Shown here: one piece after another, positions 57,333-64,000 of the stretch | Position numbering within the stretch: the first letter of the stretch is position 1 | Layout of the letters: each line of letters opens with the position of its first letter | NCBI GenBank assembly: GCA_004558025.1 | Contig: SFEG01000001.1 | Location: 1-64,000 of the forward strand | DNA: 64,000 nucleotides | Source: Clostridiales bacterium | GTDB lineage: Bacteria > Bacillota > Clostridia > Oscillospirales > Oscillospiraceae | Direction: 5' to 3' | Position numbers and translations under genes: made by a program | The notes under the pieces: model-generated | The model's input: the letters and a program-made list of their open reading frames with translations, nothing else | Told to the model about the DNA's origin: nothing | Databases searched by the model: none

Positions 57333-58523
57333 ATGAAACCAGTATCTAAAATTGCAGAAGCAGTTCGGGCATCGACTACTCTTGCGGTAGACAGCCTTGC
57401 AAAGCAGATGAAGGCTGATGGACTTGATGTCGTCGGCTTTGGCACGGGCGAACCCGATTTTAATACTCCGGACAACATCAATATGGCCGGTATCAGGGCC
57501 ATTTGCGACGGAAAGACCAAATACACTCCGGCGGCAGGCATAATCCCTCTGAGGAAGGCCATAGCGCAGAGGCTTAAAGAAGACTGCGGCGTTGACTATG
57601 ATTATACTCAGATAGTCGTCGCCAGCGGCGCAAAGCACAGCGTTTATATTGCTCTTGCGGCGATCACCAATCCCGGCGATGAGATCATAATCCCCGCTCC
57701 GTTTTGGGTCAGCTATTATGAAATGGTGCGTATGGTCGGAGGCACGCCCGTTATTGTCGAGGCAGGCGAGGAGCAGAATTTCAAGATCACTGCCGAGCAG
57801 CTTGAGGCCGCTATCACCGATAAGACCAAGTGCCTCATGCTCAATAACCCCTCTAACCCCACCGGCATGATATATTCAAAGGACGAGCTCAGCGCGATCG
57901 GCGAGGTCTGCGTAAAGCACGATCTTTATATTCTTGCCGACGAGATATACTACCAGCTCATTTATGATGGAATAGAGTTCACCAGCATTGCAAGCCTCGG
58001 TGAAGATGTAAAGGAGCGCACCCTGCTCATTAACGGCGTATCCAAGTCCTACGCAATGACCGGCTGGCGCGTCGGCTACTGCGCCGCAAACAAGACTCTT
58101 GCGAAGATAATGTCCAACTTCCTCAGCCACTCGACCGGCGCACCGTCCACAATAAGCCAGTGGGCGTCTGTTGAAGCGCTTACAGGTCCTCAGGAGGGGA
58201 TAGAGGCAATGCGTCTTGCGTTCCTTGAGCGCCGTGATTACATCGTAAAGCGTATAAACTCCATACCCGGCGTAAGCTGCATTGTTCCCAACGGCGCTTT
58301 CTACGTTATGATGAACATCGAAAAGCTCGTAGGCAAAACACTCGGCGGTAAGCTCATCGAGAACGATGATGATTTCGCTGTCGCTTTGCTTGAAAAGGCG
58401 CTTGTTGCTGTCGTCCCCTGCTCGGGCTTCGGCATGAAGAACTTTGTTCGCTGGTCATATGCCGCATCGATGGAAAATATCGAGAAGGGTCTTGACCGCC
58501 TTGAAAAATTCGTTACCGAATGA
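57333..58523 (+). CDS. Pyridoxal-phosphate aspartate aminotransferase, AspC/AspB fold type I
   Basis: 396 residues. PLP lysine in the signature GVSKSYAMTGWRVGYCA; 'GTGEPDFNTPDNI' and 'NNPSNPTGMIYS' near the substrate and PLP-phosphate sites; 'FVRWSYAAS' carries the carboxylate-binding arginine. This is subfamily I-beta/gamma aspartate or aromatic aminotransferase; the exact acceptor is uncertain. RBS GGAGGTGA. Single gene; the only terminator candidate after it is the cwlD hairpin. Confidence 0.9.
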   Translation: MKPVSKIAEAVRASTTLAVDSLAKQMKADGLDVVGFGTGEPDFNTPDNINMAGIRAICDGKTKYTPAAGIIPLRKAIAQRLKEDCGVDYDYTQIVVASGAKHSVYIALAAITNPGDEIIIPAPFWVSYYEMVRMVGGTPVIVEAGEEQNFKITAEQLEAAITDKTKCLMLNNPSNPTGMIYSKDELSAIGEVCVKHDLYILADEIYYQLIYDGIEFTSIASLGEDVKERTLLINGVSKSYAMTGWRVGYCAANKTLAKIMSNFLSHSTGAPSTISQWASVEALTGPQEGIEAMRLAFLERRDYIVKRINSIPGVSCIVPNGAFYVMMNIEKLVGKTLGGKLIENDDDFAVALLEKALVAVVPCSGFGMKNFVRWSYAASMENIEKGLDRLEKFVTE

Positions 58524-58568
58524 TATAATTGCCCAAAACGGGTATTATATCAAAAATTAATTAAACGC

Positions 58569-58616
58569 TGATATAAAAATCACCCCATCGACATAGCTTG
58601 TTAGTGGGGTGATTTT
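58569..58616 (+). promoter_or_regulatory. Sigma-E-like promoter nested in an RBS-masking hairpin before cwlD
   Basis: TGATATA (58569-58575), 16 bases, CATAGCTT (58592-58599). AAAATCACCCCA (58576-58587) pairs perfectly with TGGGGTGATTTT (58605-58616), whose GGGGTGA is the RBS; the GTG start follows directly. RNA starting just after the loop would carry a very short, unstructured leader. Confidence 0.6.
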
Positions 58617-59324
58617 GTGTTTATTACCGTTAAGCTGAAAAGCTTTGCTAAACCGCTGGCTGCCGTATGCGCCGCGGCCTTGTTAGTGTTTTCTGTATTT
58701 GCGGTCTTTCCCAATGAGACGGTAAGCGTCATGGGGCCTTATAAGGGGCATACGCTGCTCATAGACGCAGGACACGGCGGAGTTGACGGCGGCGCCGTAT
58801 CGGCTGAGGGGATCAAAGAAAGCGACGTGAACCTTGCAATAGCGCTCAGAATGTCCGGCCTGTGCGAATTGATGGGCATTGAGCATCAGATGACGAGGGA
58901 TGCCGACGTCGGCTGCCTCAACAGCGAGAGCTACAGTGAGCACGACGACCTTGTCGCCCGCGCGAACATGGCAAATTCGATTCCCGACTGTGTCCTTATA
59001 AGCGTACATCAGAACAAATATCCCAGCGAGCTTGTCAAGGGCGCTGAGGTGATGTATGCCGCAACGCCGGAGAGCAGGGAGCTCGGACTTTTGACGCAGG
59101 ATAACATGGTCTCGGTGCTTGATCCGGAGAACAGGCGCGTTGCACACAGTGCGCCGGAGGAGCTGCTGCTCACCTCGAGCGTCAGCTGTCCTGCCATACT
59201 TGCCGAGTGCGGCTTTATGTCCAACCCACAGGAGGCAGGGCGTCTTGCCAATGATGATTATCAGATGAAGATAGCGATGACACTTGTTGCGTCGTATATT
59301 CAGTTTAGCTGCCAGCAGCTTTAA
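58617..59324 (+). CDS. cwlD: N-acetylmuramoyl-L-alanine amidase CwlD (spore cortex)
   Basis: 235 residues from GTG 58617. An N-terminal membrane anchor (about 10-31, AKPLAAVCAAALLVFSVFAV) and an Amidase_3 domain with zinc ligands in IDAGHGGVDGG (H), E of 'GIKESDVNLAIALRM' and H of ISVHQNKYP, and the catalytic glutamate in ILAECGFMSN. CwlD starts muramic-delta-lactam formation, needed for cortex lysis at germination. The RBS GGGGTGA is in the hairpin described above. It is followed after 11 bases by radA. Confidence 0.92.
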   Translation: MFITVKLKSFAKPLAAVCAAALLVFSVFAVFPNETVSVMGPYKGHTLLIDAGHGGVDGGAVSAEGIKESDVNLAIALRMSGLCELMGIEHQMTRDADVGCLNSESYSEHDDLVARANMANSIPDCVLISVHQNKYPSELVKGAEVMYAATPESRELGLLTQDNMVSVLDPENRRVAHSAPEELLLTSSVSCPAILAECGFMSNPQEAGRLANDDYQMKIAMTLVASYIQFSCQQL

Positions 59325-59335
59325 GGAGTTATATA

Positions 59336-60700
59336 ATGAAACAAAAGACAGTATTCTGCTGCTCGGAATGCGGCAACGAGACCTTGAAATGGAGCGGAAA
59401 ATGCCTTGCATGCGGTGCGTGGGACAGCCTTGTTGAGGTCAAAGCCGATATAAAAGGGAAGGGCAGCGCAAAAAACGCGGCGCGCTCGGCAACAGTTAAA
59501 AAGCCAAAGCTTATATCCGAGCTCGACACCGAGGCGGAAATACGTTTTTCGACAGGCATCGGAGAATTTGACAGAGTTCTCGGAGGCGGTGCGGTCAGAG
59601 GCTCGCTGGTCTTGGTAGGCGGCGCCCCCGGCATCGGAAAATCGACATTGCTGCTTCAGCTTTGCGGCCTGACTGAGGCAGGTCAGAAGATACTGTATGT
59701 CACCGGTGAGGAAAGTGAGCGGCAGCTTAAGATGCGTGCGCAGCGCCTGGGCGTTGACAAGGGCGAGATATATGTCCTGGCCGAGACGGGACTTGCCGAG
59801 GTTATGGAAAATGTTGAGGCCTTGTCGCCCGATATAGTCATAATCGATTCCATACAGACGATGTTCGACGCGGATATCAGCTCGGCGCCGGGCAGTATCA
59901 GCCAGGTGCGCGAATGCACGATGTCCATTATGCGCCTTACTAAGGAGAAGGGATTTACGACCTTTGTCATCGGCCACATAAATAAGGAAGGCAATATAGC
60001 CGGCCCGAAGGTGCTCGAGCATATGGTCGACTGCGTCCTGTACTTTGAGGGAGAGCGCAGCACGTCGTTCAGAATACTCAGAGCGGGGAAGAACCGCTTT
60101 GGCTCGACAAATGAGATTGGCGTTTTCGAGATGAACGACAAGGGGCTCAAGGAGCTTAAAAATCCGTCCGAGACACTTCTGTCGGGCCGTCCTCAGAATG
60201 CGCCGGGCACCTGTGTCACCTGCGTTATAGAGGGCTCGCGTCCGATACTTGCCGAGATCCAGGCGCTTATCGCTCCGGCGGCGTATAACTCCGGGCGGCG
60301 CAGCTCCAACGGCATAGACTATAATCGTGCAACGCTTTTGCTTGCTGTCCTTGAAAAACGCGGCGGAATGTCGGTTTCGGCATGCGATGCCTATATTAAT
60401 GTAATAGGCGGACTTGAGCTTGAGGAGCCGGCCGCGGATTTGGCTACACTGCTTGCCATAGCCAGCAGCTTCAGAGATCTTCCGCTCGGCCGTGACCTTG
60501 CGGCGGTGGGTGAAGTAGGACTTTCGGGCGAGATAAGAAGCGTCAGCAATCTTAATTCGCGCCTTTCCGAGATAGCACGCCTGGGCTTTAAGCGCTGCGT
60601 AATACCGGCGCACATCAAGGACGATATCAGAAAACCCGAGGGGCTTGAACTGATAAGCGTTAAGGACATCCGTGAAGCGATAAAGGCGACGCTTGGCTGA
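59336..60700 (+). CDS. radA: DNA repair protein RadA
   Basis: 454 residues. Zinc finger CSECGNETLKWSGKCLACG (residues 9-27), Walker A GGAPGIGKSTLLLQ, the RadA-specific KNRFGS motif ('AGKNRFGSTNEIGVFEM'), and a C-terminal Lon-like domain with 'RDLAAVGEVGLSGEIRSV'. RadA is a RecA-like branch-migration helicase in recombination. RBS AAGGAG. It probably shares the cwlD transcript. Confidence 0.96.
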   Translation: MKQKTVFCCSECGNETLKWSGKCLACGAWDSLVEVKADIKGKGSAKNAARSATVKKPKLISELDTEAEIRFSTGIGEFDRVLGGGAVRGSLVLVGGAPGIGKSTLLLQLCGLTEAGQKILYVTGEESERQLKMRAQRLGVDKGEIYVLAETGLAEVMENVEALSPDIVIIDSIQTMFDADISSAPGSISQVRECTMSIMRLTKEKGFTTFVIGHINKEGNIAGPKVLEHMVDCVLYFEGERSTSFRILRAGKNRFGSTNEIGVFEMNDKGLKELKNPSETLLSGRPQNAPGTCVTCVIEGSRPILAEIQALIAPAAYNSGRRSSNGIDYNRATLLLAVLEKRGGMSVSACDAYINVIGGLELEEPAADLATLLAIASSFRDLPLGRDLAAVGEVGLSGEIRSVSNLNSRLSEIARLGFKRCVIPAHIKDDIRKPEGLELISVKDIREAIKATLG

Positions 60701-60704
60701 AAAT

Positions 60705-61445
60705 ATGATACGCTTTGTTGAAAAACCACATTTGCCGCAGGGGAGAGTATGCCGACTCATACTTGGCGAAAAGCACAAAAAAGTTCTCAGCAACTCACTT
60801 TTGGAGCGAAATATCGCTCCGATTTGGCTAAAAAGTAACGAATATGTAGATGAGCGCCTTTCGGGACATTGCGATCTAATGGCCATACATCTCGGTGGAA
60901 ACGTACTGGCTGTGCAAGCTGATGCAACACAAATTTGCGAATTAATTAACAATATTGAACTTATACAAACAGCGCCGCCCATAAGACCTGAATATCCGTA
61001 TGATGCAGGATTAAATATATGTATAGCCGGAGATAAGCTGATATACAATCCGAAAAGCGCTGATCCTAAGATAATATCAAGACTAAACGGAACAAAGCTT
61101 TGCTGCAGACAGGGCTACACAAAATGCTCGGTGTGCGTAGTCGACGAAAACTCAATAATCACAGCCGATAATAAAATTGCGGCCATAGCGTCGGCTGCAG
61201 GCATGAACGTGCTGCGTATCAGTGAAACAATCACGGATTTGGATGGATTTGAACATGGTTTTATAGGCGGAGCATCATTCAAAATAAATAGAAACGAAAT
61301 GGCGTTCACAGGGATAATAAATGATACGGCTGAACGCCTACGGATCGAGCGATTCTTAAATGAACGCGGAATCCACGCAGTATATCTTACAGAAGAATCG
61401 ATATTTGATATCGGAAGCGCAATACCCATAGCCGAAGAGATATAG
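60705..61445 (+). CDS. DUF6873 family GME-fold protein
   Basis: 246 residues from ATG 60705; a TTG 12 bases earlier would overlap radA. It has repeated beta-beta-alpha modules of the amidinotransferase (GME) fold: 'CDLMAIHLGGNVLAVQADAT', 'CRQGYTKCSVCVVDENSIIT', 'GFEHGFIGGASFKINRNEMA'. The family is found in Clostridia and has no assigned reaction; 'GG' and histidine positions suggest an enzyme rather than a binding protein. Composition is more AT-rich than radA. No RBS is obvious, so it may depend on radA translation. Confidence 0.7.
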   Translation: MIRFVEKPHLPQGRVCRLILGEKHKKVLSNSLLERNIAPIWLKSNEYVDERLSGHCDLMAIHLGGNVLAVQADATQICELINNIELIQTAPPIRPEYPYDAGLNICIAGDKLIYNPKSADPKIISRLNGTKLCCRQGYTKCSVCVVDENSIITADNKIAAIASAAGMNVLRISETITDLDGFEHGFIGGASFKINRNEMAFTGIINDTAERLRIERFLNERGIHAVYLTEESIFDIGSAIPIAEEI

Positions 61446-61501
61446 CGAAAATGCGGACAGAGCTCATATTTGGCTCTCAATTCGCCATTTTCGCTATTTC
61501 A
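61443..61501 (+). terminator. Large cruciform terminator after the DUF6873 gene
   Basis: TAGCGAAAATG (61443-61453) pairs with CATTTTCGCTA (61486-61496), with an inner AGAGC/GCTCT stem, followed by TTTC. Confidence 0.65.
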
Positions 61502-61550
61502 TCTCCACTAAATTAAACAAAATCTTTATTTTGCTTAATTATTAGTCAAT

Positions 61551-61587
61551 TTGTCAATAGACAATAAGATATATGCCCTGCTATAAT
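61551..61587 (+). promoter_or_regulatory. Promoter of the second Xer gene with small inverted repeat
   Basis: TAGACA (61558-61563), 18 bases, TATAAT (61582-61587). TTGTC AATA GACAA (61551-61564) is a 5-bp inverted repeat over the -35. Confidence 0.5.
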
Positions 61588-61619
61588 GAATGCAGTCCTA
61601 AACGATTGGAGTGGCTTAA

Positions 61620-62627
61620 ATGGATTACAGAACCGAAGCGCCCGAAATAATCAAAAGCTTTTTAATATATCACGAGACTATCAAAGGACACTCGCCGAAA
61701 ACCGTTGAGGAATATTATTTGGATCTGAGAACATTTTTTCGCTATATGAAGATAAGCCGCGGCCTGGTTCCGAGAGATACCGAGCTTGAGGATATAAGCA
61801 TAAGCGACATTGATCTCGAATTTGTTAGATCCATTACCGTTTCCGATGCGTATGAGTATCTTGCTTATTTGTCACGCGACAGGGTCAAAAATCAGCGCAG
61901 CCGCGAAACCGAATACGGTACTATGGCTTCAACGCGTGCACGCAAGGTTTCAACATTGCGCAGCTTTTATAAGTATCTGACAGTTAAGGCAAAGCTTTTG
62001 GATGTCAATCCCCTGCAGGATCTCGACGTGCCGAAGATTCCTAACAAGTTGCCGAGATACCTGACTCTCCCCGAAGCACAGGCCCTCCTCTCCTCTGTCG
62101 ACGGAAAAAATAAAGAGCGAGATTACTGTATACTGTGTATATTCTTAAATTGCGGCCTGCGTATATCCGAGATCGTAGGGCTGAATCTGTCGGACATTCG
62201 AGTTGATCATATAAGAGTGTTCGGCAAGGGCAGCAAGGAGCGCGTTATTTATATAAATGATGCCTGTGCCGAGGCTATAAATCAGTATCTTGCAGTCAGA
62301 AAAGGCATTGCAGCGATCGATAAAAACGCGTTGTTTTTGTCTAACAGGCGCACTCGTATGAGTCGTGAGGCGGTGCATAGTATGGTGAAAAATTCACTGC
62401 GCAGAGCCGGTCTGGATGCCGAAAAATACTCGTCGCATAAGCTGAGGCATACGGCGGCGACGCTTATGCTGCAAAACGGAGTTGATGTGCGAACACTGCA
62501 GGAGCTGTTGGGGCACGATAATCTGAACACCACGCAGATATACACGCATGTTGACAATTCAGAGCTCAGGATAGCTGCCGAGGCTAACCCTCTCGCCCAC
62601 TTTGAGCCCGATGGCGAAAAAGACTAA
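61620..62627 (+). CDS. Tyrosine recombinase XerC/XerD type (second copy)
   Basis: 335 residues (RBS TGGAGTGG). N-terminal SAM-like domain (SPKTVEEYYLDLRTFFRYMK), catalytic R in NCGLRISEIVGLN, K in FGKGSKERVIY, HKLRHTAATLMLQNG, LGHDNLNTTQIYTHV with the nucleophile tyrosine. It differs from the 47791 copy by a longer linker containing 'RSRETEYGTMASTRARKVST'. Length and motifs fit a chromosomal Xer rather than a phage integrase; two Xer proteins could form the XerC/XerD pair for dif. Own promoter and terminator. Confidence 0.9.
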   Translation: MDYRTEAPEIIKSFLIYHETIKGHSPKTVEEYYLDLRTFFRYMKISRGLVPRDTELEDISISDIDLEFVRSITVSDAYEYLAYLSRDRVKNQRSRETEYGTMASTRARKVSTLRSFYKYLTVKAKLLDVNPLQDLDVPKIPNKLPRYLTLPEAQALLSSVDGKNKERDYCILCIFLNCGLRISEIVGLNLSDIRVDHIRVFGKGSKERVIYINDACAEAINQYLAVRKGIAAIDKNALFLSNRRTRMSREAVHSMVKNSLRRAGLDAEKYSSHKLRHTAATLMLQNGVDVRTLQELLGHDNLNTTQIYTHVDNSELRIAAEANPLAHFEPDGEKD

Positions 62628-62651
62628 TGGATATTATCCATTAGTCTTTTT
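62617..62651. terminator. Bidirectional terminator between the Xer gene and the ATPase-like gene
   Basis: AAAAAGACTAATGGA (62617-62631) pairs perfectly with the sequence ending in TTAGTCTTTTT (62637-62651) around a 5-base loop. Confidence 0.92.
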
Positions 62652-62670
62652 CAGTATTTTTTGCGTTTTT

Positions 62671-64000
62671 TCAATTATCATCGGCATCATCAGTCTGCAG
62701 GTCAGCCGCAGGTAAGCGGACAACGTTCAGCACGCCGAAAATCGACGCGGCAAAATCAAGCATCACAATAAACCAGAGCGTTGCTCCGCCGGTGAGTGCG
62801 AGCACTACCAGAATAAGCTTTATAAAAGCTGTGAATATCAGGTTCTCGATTGAGAGCTGTTTTACCGTATGCGCCGATGTATATGCTACAGGCAGTCCGA
62901 AAATTCCAACGTTGCTTGTCTGGATATCGGCACTGTCAAATGAAGAGCCCACCTTCGCGTCGATGTCCGCAGCTGTGTGATACTCAAGATTCTCGGCGCT
63001 TATGTACATAAGCTTCTCATCGGGAGCCAGCTGCTCTTTGCATTTTTGGATTATATCAGCCTTCTCCGTAAAGCCGCACTCATAGTGAAGCTCATCGACA
63101 CGAAGTGATTTAGCAAGCTTTTCACTCACTTCCCTGCCATCCTCTGTTACGAGTATGCTCTTGATATTGCCCAATGCGGCGAAATCCGAGATAACACTTT
63201 CCGCGTAAGGATTGACCTTTTCTTTTAACGTCAGACTGCCGGCATACATGCCGCCAATAGCCAGATAAAGGACATATCCGTTTTTACGCTCGACATCAGG
63301 AATGATGATGCCTTTTGCGTCGAACAGCTCACGCGTTCCCAAAAGAATATGTCTTCCCTGCAAAAGTATCATCATTCCGCAGCCCGGGATATCTTTAAAA
63401 TCAGATATGTAGGAAGGAATTATATCTCCGCCGTAGGCGCTTACGATGGGAGCTGCAAAACGCTGCTCGGAGGAGTACGCGGTATAAGCCGCGAGCTTAA
63501 GGAAGCTCTCATTGTCAAGCAGAGGTGAACTGACTGACGTAAGCTTAGGCGCACCGTCCGTAAATACATCAGCTTTGTCGTATATGACCGCTGACAGATT
63601 TCCTGTGTTTTCAAGCGTTTTCGCGTCTTTAACAAATACGCCGTATTCCGCCGAGCGGCTGAGCCCGGAAAGTGAATACACGGGGAGCGCCGCCAAAGCC
63701 GATATGGGCACGGCGGCGACGGCAAGCATACTTCCGCGGCGAATGCTCATTACATACGTCATATCGGTGATGAGGGGCACGACCGCGGCAAATAAAACGC
63801 CTACTATGAAAGCTGCCTTTGAAAACAGCTCAAAATACGGCAGATACTTTGCCATGATCGAATTCTCAGCGCCGGCAGGGCTACTGAGTATGCTTCTGAG
63901 CCTAAGGCTGCCTTCCCTGTCATTGACGGAAACGGCGGAATAGAATCCTTGGCGGGTTTTCCTGATGACAAGATTTAAGCATGTACGCCCCAGCTGATAA
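62671..64000 (-). CDS. Degenerate P-type ATPase-like membrane protein, 5' end outside the window
   Basis: The frame is open to the right edge (ATG 63855 is internal), giving about 443 residues of C-terminal sequence. It aligns by eye with heavy-metal P1B-ATPases: a helix in place of the CPC segment (AVAAVPISALAALPVYSL), then 'YGVFVKDAKTLENTGNLSAV', IYDKADVFTDG where DKTGTLT is expected, an N-domain 'IPGCGMMILLQGRHILLGTR', VTEDG for TGDN, and SAENLEYHTAADIDAKVGSS for GDGIND. The phosphorylated aspartate remains, but the TGT, HP, TGD and GDGxND motifs are lost. Two C-terminal helices are intact. It is unlikely to pump by the normal cycle. Confidence 0.75.
   Translation of the reverse strand, partial: YQLGRTCLNLVIRKTRQGFYSAVSVNDREGSLRLRSILSSPAGAENSIMAKYLPYFELFSKAAFIVGVLFAAVVPLITDMTYVMSIRRGSMLAVAAVPISALAALPVYSLSGLSRSAEYGVFVKDAKTLENTGNLSAVIYDKADVFTDGAPKLTSVSSPLLDNESFLKLAAYTAYSSEQRFAAPIVSAYGGDIIPSYISDFKDIPGCGMMILLQGRHILLGTRELFDAKGIIIPDVERKNGYVLYLAIGGMYAGSLTLKEKVNPYAESVISDFAALGNIKSILVTEDGREVSEKLAKSLRVDELHYECGFTEKADIIQKCKEQLAPDEKLMYISAENLEYHTAADIDAKVGSSFDSADIQTSNVGIFGLPVAYTSAHTVKQLSIENLIFTAFIKLILVVLALTGGATLWFIVMLDFAASIFGVLNVVRLPAADLQTDDADDN

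Noticed and set aside
59321..61048. Minus-strand open frame of 575 codons opposite radA
   Set aside because: It is antisense to radA and the start of the DUF6873 gene, has no RBS, its translation is rich in Arg/Ala/Cys low-information sequence, and radA on the other strand has every family motif.
61620..62627. Phage or element integrase
   Set aside because: No excisionase, phage genes, tRNA target or attachment repeats nearby, and length and motifs fit a chromosomal Xer protein.

Overview
The window looks like one chromosomal segment of an endospore-forming Clostridia bacterium, probably close to Oscillospirales/Ruminococcaceae. The evidence is the set of sporulation genes (ylbJ, yqfC, yqfD, spoVD, spoIVA, cwlD), a MurE with the meso-diaminopimelate DNPR motif, moderate GC, tight ATGA/TAATG-coupled operons and Firmicutes gene order (yqfC-yqfD-phoH-ybeY-era-yqzL-recO; mraZ-rsmH-ftsL-spoVD-murE-mraY-spoVE-murG-murA-divIB-ftsZ; ruvCAB; queA-tgt-yajC). 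The genus assignment is inference. I saw no rRNA, tRNA or CRISPR array.

Layout. 1-6230 is an accessory, partly decayed region: a LemA gene, a frameshifted DUF3137 gene, small fragments, a 473-aa HTH/coiled-coil protein, then a four-gene minus-strand cassette (ribbon-helix-helix/zinc-ribbon regulator, tail-anchored protein, HTH protein, DUF7662 protein). The cassette lies between two copies of an 18-bp direct repeat and starts from a promoter enclosed by a dyad. 6232-13980 holds housekeeping genes (HAD phosphatase, Nudix hydrolase, murA, walJ, rlmH, phosphohexomutase, paired chromate transporters). 13977-27758 holds sporulation, RNA and DNA maintenance genes (ylbJ, yqfC to mutS2, ptsH, EamA transporter, uvrC, rsmD, coaD) and ends with an acyl-CoA dehydrogenase pseudogene. 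27821-40277 is the division and cell-wall (dcw) cluster, driven by a MraZ-autoregulated promoter. 40282-50378 is mixed: an AT-rich orphan, DUF3048 lipoprotein, dapA, queA-tgt-yajC, a Xer recombinase, and an ATP-grasp/LRR fusion. 50553-62627 contains ruvCAB, a SigH-like sigma factor, trmK, a NIF3 protein, spoIVA, an aminotransferase, cwlD, radA, a DUF6873 protein and a second Xer recombinase. The right edge cuts a degenerate P-type ATPase-like gene.

How the genes work together. Peptidoglycan precursor synthesis (two MurA paralogues, MurE, MraY, MurG), its polymerisation (SpoVE/FtsW, SpoVD) and septum assembly (FtsL, DivIB, FtsZ) are co-located; murB, murC, murD, murF and ftsA are absent here. 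DapA feeds diaminopimelate and dipicolinate synthesis. SpoIVA, CwlD, YqfC/YqfD and YlbJ act in spore coat, cortex and mother-cell stages.

Most interesting pattern. Several sporulation-type genes (spoIVA, cwlD, yqfC, spoVD, and murA inside the dcw cluster) carry a sigma-E-like promoter whose -10 (CATAGnnT, or TATAGTAT at spoVD) sits in the loop of a hairpin. In spoIVA, cwlD, murA and, more weakly, yqfC, the 3' arm of that hairpin contains the ribosome-binding site. Read-through RNA would fold, terminate or hide the RBS, while RNA started inside the loop lacks the 5' arm and leaves the RBS free. This is inferred from sequence alone.
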